Source: Hyphomicrobiaceae bacterium | GTDB lineage: Bacteria; Pseudomonadota; Alphaproteobacteria; Rhizobiales; Hyphomicrobiaceae | Length of the DNA: 12,319 nucleotides | Assembly (NCBI GenBank): GCA_025359005.1 | Contig: JANYHP010000127.1 | Span: 1 to 12,319, forward strand | Reading direction: 5' to 3' | Shown here: positions 6,723 to 12,319 of the stretch, one piece after another | How positions within the stretch are numbered: position 1 is the stretch's first letter | Layout: each line of letters begins with the position of its first letter | Translations under genes and position numbers: made by a program | Notes under the pieces: model-generated | Told to the model about the DNA's origin: nothing | Seen by the model: the letters and a program-made list of their open reading frames with translations, nothing else | The model's database searches: none

Positions 6723-6751
6723 TTGCAGATCATAAACCAACTGGCTAAAGA
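6723..6751 (+). promoter_or_regulatory. candidate promoter for lysC
   Basis: TTGCAG (6723-6728), a 17-base spacer and TAAAGA (6746-6751) lie 83 bases before the lysC start in the 184-bp gap after mltG. This is a weak sigma70-like match. The short AT-richer patch here stands out from the surrounding GC-rich sequence, and a separate lysC promoter makes sense because its function differs from that of the upstream genes. Confidence 0.25.
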
Positions 6752-6834
6752 GCAACCGCGAGACTGACGCCGCAAAGCCTGGAGCCGAGACGGCTGGGCT
6801 TGAGTTCACCGGGGACGCGAGGGGCACCCGCCGC

Positions 6835-8097
6835 ATGGCATTGATCGTGATGAAGTTCGGCGGCACCAGCGTTGCCAACGTCGAGCGGATCAAGAACGTC
6901 GCCCGCCACGTCAAGCGTGAGATCGACGGCGGCAACAAGGTGGCCGTGGTGGTCTCGGCCATGTCGGGCGCCACCAATCAGCTGGTCGCCTGGGTGCGCG
7001 AGGCATCCTTACTGCACGATGCACGCGAATATGATGCGATCGTCGCTTCAGGCGAACAAGTGACGGCCGGGCTCCTTGCCATCTGCCTGCAAGCAATTGG
7101 CGTCGGCGCACGCTCCTGGCAGGGCTGGCAAATACCGGTGCTGGCCGACAACGCCCACGGCTCGGCGCGGATCAAGGGCATCGATGGCACGAAGCTCATC
7201 GAACGCCTGAACAGCGGCGAGGTGGCCGTCGTCACCGGCTTCCAAGGCATCGAGCCGGAGCGGCAGCGCATCGCCACCTTCGGGCGCGGCGGCTCCGACA
7301 CCAGCGCCGTGGCACTTGCCATCGCGCTCAAGGCTGACATCTGCGACATCTACACCGATGTCGACGGCATCTATACCACCGACCCGCGCATCGTGCCGAA
7401 GGCGCAGCGCATGGCCAAAGTATCGTACGAAGAGATGCTGGAAATGGCATCGCTTGGCTCGAAGGTTTTACAGACGCGCTCTGTGGAACTGGCCATGGTG
7501 CACACGTTGCGCACGCGCGTATTGTCGAGCTTTGCCGCACCAGAGTCCATGAAACCCACCACGCCCGACACCTGGGGCGAAACCGGCACGATCGTTTGCA
7601 GCGAGGAAGAAATCGTGGAACAGCAGGTTGTCAGCGGCATTGCTTGTGCCAAGGGCGAGGCCAAGGTTACCCTCCTCAAGATCGAGGACAAGCCGGGTGT
7701 CGCCGCCAGCGTTTTTGGCCCCCTGGCCGACGCTAACGTCAACGTCGACATGATCGTGCAGAACCTCTCCTCGGACGGTCGGCACACCGACATGACCTTC
7801 ACTGTCGACGAGACAGAATTGGCCCGCGCGCTCGATGTGCTGAAAGGCGTGCAGAAGCAGATCGGTTATTTCGACATCAAGAGTTCAGCCGATGTGGTGA
7901 AAGTCTCGGTGATCGGCGTCGGTATGCGCAGCCATGCCGGCGTCGCCGCCATGATGTTCAAGGCCTTGGCGGCGAAGGGGATCAACATCCTGGCGATCAC
8001 CACAAGCGAGATCAAGATCAGCGTGCTGATTGATGCCGTCTACGCCGAATTGGCCGTGCGAACCTTGCACACGCTCTACGGTCTCGACAAAACGTGA
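6835..8097 (+). CDS. lysC: aspartate kinase (lysine/threonine/methionine pathway, two ACT domains)
   Basis: A 420-residue cytoplasmic enzyme that phosphorylates L-aspartate with ATP, the first step to lysine, diaminopimelate, threonine and methionine. GAGGGG (6819-6824) lies 10 bases before the ATG. The amino-acid kinase domain (about 1-235) shows KFGGTSVA (7-14), VVVSAMSGATNQL (38-50), FGRGGSDTSAVALA (149-162) and the YTDVDGIYTTDPR nucleotide region (173-185). Two ACT domains follow, about 275-340 (LLKIEDKPGVAASVFGPLAD) and 355-415 (VSVIGVGMRSHAGVAAMMF), the site of feedback inhibition by lysine and/or threonine. It is a monofunctional kinase with no fused homoserine dehydrogenase. lysC followed by ptsP on one strand is a familiar alphaproteobacterial arrangement. 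Its supply of diaminopimelate links it to the cell-wall theme of the neighbours. Confidence 0.96.
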   Translation: MALIVMKFGGTSVANVERIKNVARHVKREIDGGNKVAVVVSAMSGATNQLVAWVREASLLHDAREYDAIVASGEQVTAGLLAICLQAIGVGARSWQGWQIPVLADNAHGSARIKGIDGTKLIERLNSGEVAVVTGFQGIEPERQRIATFGRGGSDTSAVALAIALKADICDIYTDVDGIYTTDPRIVPKAQRMAKVSYEEMLEMASLGSKVLQTRSVELAMVHTLRTRVLSSFAAPESMKPTTPDTWGETGTIVCSEEEIVEQQVVSGIACAKGEAKVTLLKIEDKPGVAASVFGPLADANVNVDMIVQNLSSDGRHTDMTFTVDETELARALDVLKGVQKQIGYFDIKSSADVVKVSVIGVGMRSHAGVAAMMFKALAAKGINILAITTSEIKISVLIDAVYAELAVRTLHTLYGLDKT

Positions 8098-8100
8098 GAA

Positions 8101-8118
8101 CGCGCCCACGGCGGCGCG
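8101..8118 (+). terminator. GC hairpin immediately after lysC
   Basis: CGCGCC (8101-8106) and GGCGCG (8113-8118) form a perfect 6-bp stem with a 6-base loop, starting 4 bases after the lysC stop. No U-tract follows on the plus strand; an A-run at 8131-8137 is in the wrong sense for one. At best it is a weak terminator or a 3'-end stabiliser. The rest of the 173-bp gap to ptsP shows no convincing promoter. Confidence 0.25.
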
Positions 8119-8270
8119 TACATCTGCCCAAAAAAAGAGCTGACGCCGCCAACTCGGAGCGTGTATCTAACGCGGGCACGGACTATGGTGCGCGTGAGGC
8201 GCGACGGAAGTGGCCGTTCGCAACCGCGCTGAGTTGGTTGCGCTGACAGCAAGCAGAACAGCAGGCGGTA

Positions 8271-10565
8271 ATGCAAGACCCGCGTGGCACAGACCCGCGC
8301 AATGCCGGCAGCGAACCCGCCCTGCGCATCTTCATGCGTCGGTTGCGGCAGATATTCGCCGAGCCCGCAGTCGATGGCCAAGCCCGCCTGGATACCATTG
8401 TGCGGCAGGTGGCTGGCCACATGGTCGCCGAGGTCTGCTCGATCTATATCAAGCGGCAGGACGGCAGTCTGGAACTGTTTGCCACCGAAGGCCTCAACCC
8501 GGAAGCCAAGCACAAGACGTTTATGTTGCGCGGCGAGGGGCTGGTCGGCCGCTGCGCCGAGCTTGGCCAACCCGTCAACGAACCGGATGCGCAGAACCAC
8601 CCGTTCTTTTCCTATCGCCCCGAGACCGGGGAAGATATCTATCACTCGTTGCTTGCGGTGCCGGTCGCGCGCGGCGGCGACGTGCTGGGCGTAATCGTCG
8701 TGCAGAACCGCACCCAGCGCGACTATGGCGAAGAAGACGTCGAGGTTCTGGAAAACACCGCGATGGTGCTTGCCGAGCATCTCGTGTCCGGCGACGTTGC
8801 TGGCGTCAACACGGCCGCCGAATTCTCCCGCTCGGTGCCCCACGTCGTTCGCGGCCAACCGATCGCAGAAGGCCTGGCACTTGGACACGTCGTCCTACAC
8901 GAGAGCCGCGTGGTCGTCACCGAGTTGACCAGCAACGATCCGGAAGCCGAGACGCTGCGCCTCGAAACCGCGGTGGCGGAACTGAAGGCCACGCTCGACG
9001 AATTGCTCGAACAGAACGAAATGGCGGTAACCGGCGAGCATCGCGAAGTGTTCGAAGCCTACCGAATGTTCGCCAACGACCGCGGTTGGCTCAAGCGCAT
9101 GAAGGACGCGATCAAGCACGGCCTCACTGCGGAAGCCGCGGTCACGCGCGTGCAGAACGACACGCGCTCCAAGATGGGCAGACATCAGGATACCTACTTG
9201 CGGGAGCGGTTAAAGGATCTCGATGACCTGTCGGACCGGTTGTTGCGCGTACTCGCCGGTCGCCGCAGCGGGCACCATTCCGGCAAGCCGCTTCCCGCCG
9301 ATACGATCCTTGTAGCCCGCACCATGGGGCCGGCTGATCTGCTCGACTATGACCGCACGCGCGTCAAAGGGCTGGTGATCGAGGACAGCAGCGGGCAAAG
9401 CCACGTTGCCATCGTCGCCAAGGCGCTTGGCATTGCTGCCATCGGCCAGGCGCGCGGCGTGATGGAGCGCGTCGACGATGGCGACCCGATCATCGTCGAT
9501 GCCGAGACGGGCGACGTGCACATCCGGCCATCGTCCGAGGTCATCGGATCCTACGCCGACAAGGCCCGCTTTCGCGCACGCAAGCGTCGCCGCTATCGTT
9601 CGCTCAAGGGCAAACCGGCCGTCACGCGCGATGGCGTCCGGATCGGTCTCAGCGTCAACGCCGGCCTGCTCGTCGACATGCCTCAGATGGAAGAAGCTGG
9701 CGCCGACGGCATAGGCCTGTTCCGCACCGAGTTGCAGTTCATGGTCTCACAGACGCTGCCGCGCCTTGAGCGCCAGACGCAGGTCTACCGCGACATCATG
9801 GATGCTGCGGGCGGCCGCCCGGTGACATTCCGCACGCTCGATGTGGGCGGCGACAAGGTGCTGCCGTATCTACGTCAGACGAAGGAGGAGAACCCGGCGC
9901 TCGGCTGGCGTGCCATCCGCATGGCACTCGATCGCCCCGGCCTGCTGCGTACGCAGGTGCGCGCGCTGCTGCGGGCGGCGGGCGAGCGCGACCTCAAGCT
10001 GATGCTACCGATGGTGACGGCGCTGGCCGAGATCGACGCGGCCAAGGCCCTCATCGCGCGCGAGATCGAATTGCTCGGGCGCCGAGGTGGACCGGTCCCA
10101 AGCCGCGTCGAAATTGGCGTGATGCTGGAGGTCCCCTCGCTGTTGTTCCAGCTCGATCGACTGATGCCAATGGTGGATTTCGTCTCCGTCGGCAGCAACG
10201 ATCTGTTCCAGTACATCTACGCCGCCGACCGCAACAACGACCGCGTCTCCACGCGCTACGACCCGCTGTCGCCGGCCGGCTTGCGCGCGCTCAAGACAAT
10301 CGCGGATGCAGCGCTGCGGCACGACACCCCGCTGACACTGTGCGGCGAGATGGCGGGCCGCCCCCTGGATGCGATGGTGCTGATCGGCCTCGGCTATCGC
10401 CAATTGTCGATGGCGCCGTCGTCTGTCGGGCCGGTCAAGACCATGATCCTGGCGCTGGACACCGGCGACATAACCCGCACGCTCAATACGCTGCTGGCCG
10501 CCGGCGAAACCAGCGTGCGCGAACCGCTCAAGCGCTATGCGGCTGACCACGGGCTGGAAGTCTAA
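8271..10565 (+). CDS. ptsP: phosphoenolpyruvate-protein phosphotransferase PtsP (EI-Ntr)
   Basis: A 764-residue first component of the nitrogen PTS. It autophosphorylates from PEP and passes phosphate to NPr and then EIIA-Ntr, which regulate metabolism and transport rather than sugar uptake. The N-terminal GAF domain (about 39-172), absent from sugar-PTS EI, is the known glutamine-sensing module of this subfamily. The EI N-terminal/NPr-binding part spans about 194-420 with phospho-acceptor H378 in GQSHVAIVAKALG. The PEP-binding barrel (about 440-740) has GLFRTELQFM (482-491), FRTLDVGGDK (520-529), the family signature DFVSVGSNDLFQYIYAADR (636-654) and active-site C691 in CGEMAGRP. Residues just before H378 (SSGQS) differ from the GGPTS-like form usual in the family. 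The ATG at 8271 has only a weak, close AGGCGG; a start at 8334 (MRRLRQIF) is an alternative. Transcribed after lysC. Confidence 0.95.
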   Translation: MQDPRGTDPRNAGSEPALRIFMRRLRQIFAEPAVDGQARLDTIVRQVAGHMVAEVCSIYIKRQDGSLELFATEGLNPEAKHKTFMLRGEGLVGRCAELGQPVNEPDAQNHPFFSYRPETGEDIYHSLLAVPVARGGDVLGVIVVQNRTQRDYGEEDVEVLENTAMVLAEHLVSGDVAGVNTAAEFSRSVPHVVRGQPIAEGLALGHVVLHESRVVVTELTSNDPEAETLRLETAVAELKATLDELLEQNEMAVTGEHREVFEAYRMFANDRGWLKRMKDAIKHGLTAEAAVTRVQNDTRSKMGRHQDTYLRERLKDLDDLSDRLLRVLAGRRSGHHSGKPLPADTILVARTMGPADLLDYDRTRVKGLVIEDSSGQSHVAIVAKALGIAAIGQARGVMERVDDGDPIIVDAETGDVHIRPSSEVIGSYADKARFRARKRRRYRSLKGKPAVTRDGVRIGLSVNAGLLVDMPQMEEAGADGIGLFRTELQFMVSQTLPRLERQTQVYRDIMDAAGGRPVTFRTLDVGGDKVLPYLRQTKEENPALGWRAIRMALDRPGLLRTQVRALLRAAGERDLKLMLPMVTALAEIDAAKALIAREIELLGRRGGPVPSRVEIGVMLEVPSLLFQLDRLMPMVDFVSVGSNDLFQYIYAADRNNDRVSTRYDPLSPAGLRALKTIADAALRHDTPLTLCGEMAGRPLDAMVLIGLGYRQLSMAPSSVGPVKTMILALDTGDITRTLNTLLAAGETSVREPLKRYAADHGLEV

Positions 10566-10629
10566 ACATTGTTGACTTGGCGCCGCGGGCCGGTTTCGCT
10601 GTCGACACAGAACGACGGCGAGGACACCC

Positions 10630-12177
10630 ATGACGCAAGGCACTGCAGAAGTGGACACTGCGGCGACGCGCAAGACCGCAAAACCGAAACGTAAACCGTC
10701 GCCGCAGCAGGCCACCGCCGAACACTTTGACGTGCTGATCATCGGCGCGGGGATTTCGGGGATCGGCAGCGCTTACCACCTCACGCAGCAATGCCCGGGC
10801 ATGAGCTACGTGGTGCTGGAGGCGCAGGCAGGCTTCGGTGGCACATGGCGCACGCACACCTATCCCGGTATTCGCTCAGACAGCGACCTCTTCACATTCG
10901 GATACCGCTTCAAGCCGTGGACCGGGCCGCCCATCGCTACGGCTCAGGAAATCCTCGCGTATTTGGGCGAGGTGATCGACGAGAACGGGCTCGGGCCGCA
11001 TGTCCGCTACGGCCACACGATCACCCGCGCCGCGTGGTCAAGTGCGGATAAAGTTTGGACCATCGAAGCAACCGACGCGGCCAACGGCGCTGCAAAGATG
11101 TTCACCTGCGGCTTTCTCTGGATGTGCCAGGGCTATTATCGCCACGACGCAGGCTATACGCCCGACTGGCCGGGCATGGCCGACTTCAAGGGCCGTATTG
11201 TGCATCCGCAGACGTGGCCGCACGATATCGACTTGAGGGACAAGCATGTCGTCGTGATCGGCTCGGGCGCGACGGCTGCGACGCTCGTTCCCAACATCGC
11301 CGATGACTGCGCGCGCGTCACCCTGCTGCAGCGCTCGCCGACCTGGTTCCGAACGGGGCGCAACGCCGTCGAGATTGCCGACACCTTGCGCGAGTTGCAG
11401 GTCGATCCTGCCTGGATCCACGAGATCGTGCGGCGGAAGATCCTGTTCGACCAGAGCGTCTTTACCCAGCAGACGTTCGATCATCCGGACGCCGTCGCCA
11501 AGGAACTGCTCGCGGCCGTCCGCGCCGTGGTCGGCGACAGCGTTGATGTCGACAAGCACTTCACGCCCAGCTACCGGCCCTGGCGCCAGCGCATTGCGTT
11601 CATCCCCGACGCCGACCTGTTCAAAGCCGTGCGCGACGGCAAGGCTAGCGTGGTCACCGACGCAATCGAGCGCTTCACGCCGACCGGGCTGGCGCTGAAA
11701 TCCGGCGCGACGCTCGACGCCGATATCATCGTGACCGCCACGGGTTTTCATCTCAGCATGCTCGGCAACATCCCCTTCGAGGTCGACGGCCGGCACCTCG
11801 ATATGGCCGACACCGTCACCTACCGCGGCATGATGTTCACCGGCGTGCCCAACATGGCGTGGGTGTTCGGTTACTTCCGCGCCAGTTGGACATTGCGCGC
11901 CGATCTCGTCGCCGATTTCGCGTGCCGGCTGCTCAAGCACATGCAGGCCAAGGGCGTCCGGCAGGTCACGCCAGCACTTAGACCCGAGGACGAAGACATG
12001 GCTCTATTGCCCTGGATCGACCCGGAGAACTTCAACCCCGGTTATCTCATGCGCTCCATGCATCTCATGCCAAAGCGCGGCACCAAGCGCGACTGGCAGC
12101 ATACCCAGGATTATTGGCGCGAAAAGGACGAGTTCCCCGTCATCGATCTCGACGACGCCGCATTCGTCTACGCGTGA
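10630..12177 (+). CDS. flavin-containing type I Baeyer-Villiger monooxygenase, EthA-like
   Basis: A 515-residue FAD- and NADPH-dependent monooxygenase expected to insert oxygen into ketones or oxidise sulfur or nitrogen compounds. GAGGA (10620-10624) precedes the ATG by 5 bases. After a 30-residue Lys/Pro-rich extension come the FAD loop GAGISG (39-44), GGTWRTHTYPGIRSDSD (70-86), the type I BVMO fingerprint FxGxxxHxxxWP as FKGRIVHPQTWP (186-197), and the NADPH loop GSGATA (211-216). The segments YPGIRSDSDLFTFGYRFKPW, VIGSGATAATLVPNIAD and ASWTLRADLVADFACRLL closely resemble Mycobacterium tuberculosis EthA as I remember it. Natural substrate unknown; nothing nearby (ptsP upstream, convergent lpxL tail) suggests one. 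It lies 64 bp after ptsP and could be co-transcribed. Codon use looks like that of its neighbours, so recent transfer is not evident. Confidence 0.9.
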   Translation: MTQGTAEVDTAATRKTAKPKRKPSPQQATAEHFDVLIIGAGISGIGSAYHLTQQCPGMSYVVLEAQAGFGGTWRTHTYPGIRSDSDLFTFGYRFKPWTGPPIATAQEILAYLGEVIDENGLGPHVRYGHTITRAAWSSADKVWTIEATDAANGAAKMFTCGFLWMCQGYYRHDAGYTPDWPGMADFKGRIVHPQTWPHDIDLRDKHVVVIGSGATAATLVPNIADDCARVTLLQRSPTWFRTGRNAVEIADTLRELQVDPAWIHEIVRRKILFDQSVFTQQTFDHPDAVAKELLAAVRAVVGDSVDVDKHFTPSYRPWRQRIAFIPDADLFKAVRDGKASVVTDAIERFTPTGLALKSGATLDADIIVTATGFHLSMLGNIPFEVDGRHLDMADTVTYRGMMFTGVPNMAWVFGYFRASWTLRADLVADFACRLLKHMQAKGVRQVTPALRPEDEDMALLPWIDPENFNPGYLMRSMHLMPKRGTKRDWQHTQDYWREKDEFPVIDLDDAAFVYA

Positions 12178-12186
12178 GGGGAGCGA

Positions 12187-12319
12187 TCACCCCCATCGCC
12201 GGTTCGACCACATGAACTGCTCGGGCGCCTCGCGCACCCAGGCTTCGAACTGTGCCTGCATGGCCGCAGTCGTGACGCGGATATCCTCGGCCTGGTTGGT
12301 GGTCCGCGCGACGCGCAAC
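12187..12319 (-). CDS. lauroyl/lysophospholipid acyltransferase (LpxL/HtrB family), C-terminal end only
   Basis: A partial minus-strand gene; its 5' part lies beyond the window. The last 43 complete codons read LRVARTTNQAEDIRVTT, then AAMQAQFEAWVREAPEQFMW and SNRRWG before the stop at 12187-12189. The closing pattern of a helix, then R-x-x-PEQ-(F/W)-x-W-x-x-RRW, is characteristic of the LpxL/LpxM/HtrB family, inner-membrane enzymes that add secondary acyl chains from acyl-ACP to lipid A. Only the tail is visible, so LpxL cannot be separated from LpxM or from a phospholipid-type member. It converges on the monooxygenase gene with only 9 bases between the two stop codons. Confidence 0.75.
   Translation of the reverse strand, partial: LRVARTTNQAEDIRVTTAAMQAQFEAWVREAPEQFMWSNRRWG

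Noticed and set aside
6108..6977. A 289-codon minus-strand frame across the mltG-lysC junction
   Set aside because: It covers the ends of two well-supported genes on the other strand, with no recognisable domain and no convincing ribosome-binding site.
8131..8137. An A-run after lysC that could look like a terminator tract
   Set aside because: It would be a U-tract only for minus-strand transcription, and no minus-strand gene reads through here.
8210..9226. A 338-codon plus-strand frame overlapping ptsP
   Set aside because: It is a frame-shifted, Arg-rich shadow of the ptsP GAF and linker region.
11038..11940. A 300-codon minus-strand frame opposite the monooxygenase
   Set aside because: It is antisense to a gene with intact FAD, BVMO and NADPH motifs, and its translation is Asp/His/Arg-rich with no family resemblance.
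1..12319. Search by eye for CRISPR arrays, tRNA genes, insertion sequences, phage or toxin-antitoxin genes
   Set aside because: I saw no regularly spaced direct repeats outside the adhesin coding repeats, no tRNA-like cloverleaf, and no transposase, integrase or toxin motif in the supported genes.

Overview
The window is GC-rich, bacterial and chromosomal in character. Its gene content points to an alphaproteobacterium, most likely Hyphomicrobiales (Rhizobiales) or a close relative. The reasons are a fabG-acpP-fabF-mltG block, lysC directly followed by a GAF-containing ptsP (EI-Ntr), and the tail of an LpxL-type lipid A acyltransferase. I cannot name a genus from the sequence alone.

Layout, left to right. 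(1) 1-1937, minus strand: a complete trimeric autotransporter adhesin with signal peptide, about fourteen YadA-like 14-residue head repeats, a long coiled-coil stalk and a C-terminal beta-barrel anchor. A long, nearly perfect inverted repeat lies over its stop codon at the very edge of the window. (2) 1938-2263: a divergent intergenic region with an AT-rich island, two operator-like palindromes and a spaced inverted repeat. (3) 2264-5027, plus strand: fabG, acpP and fabF, the core of fatty-acid elongation. fabD, which often precedes fabG, is not next to it here. (4) 5223-6650: mltG, the membrane-bound lytic transglycosylase that sets glycan-strand length. (5) 6835-8097: lysC, aspartate kinase with two ACT domains. 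(6) 8271-10565: ptsP, the first phosphotransferase of the nitrogen PTS. (7) 10630-12177: an EthA-like type I Baeyer-Villiger/flavin monooxygenase. (8) 12187-12319, minus strand: the last 43 codons of a probable LpxL/HtrB acyltransferase, convergent with the monooxygenase.

Much of the window serves the cell envelope: fatty-acid synthesis (fabG, acpP, fabF), peptidoglycan (mltG, plus lysC, which feeds diaminopimelate), lipid A acylation (lpxL tail) and a surface adhesin. PtsP adds nitrogen-responsive phosphorelay control. The seven plus-strand genes run the same way but are mostly separated by 170-290 bp, so several promoters are more likely than one tight operon.

I found no CRISPR array, tRNA, rRNA, insertion sequence, phage gene or defence system. 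The most unusual signals are the inverted repeat at the adhesin end, the palindromes in the adhesin/fabG intergenic region, the divergent residues around the PtsP phospho-histidine, and the monooxygenase beside ptsP. None of these amounts to a demonstrated new system.
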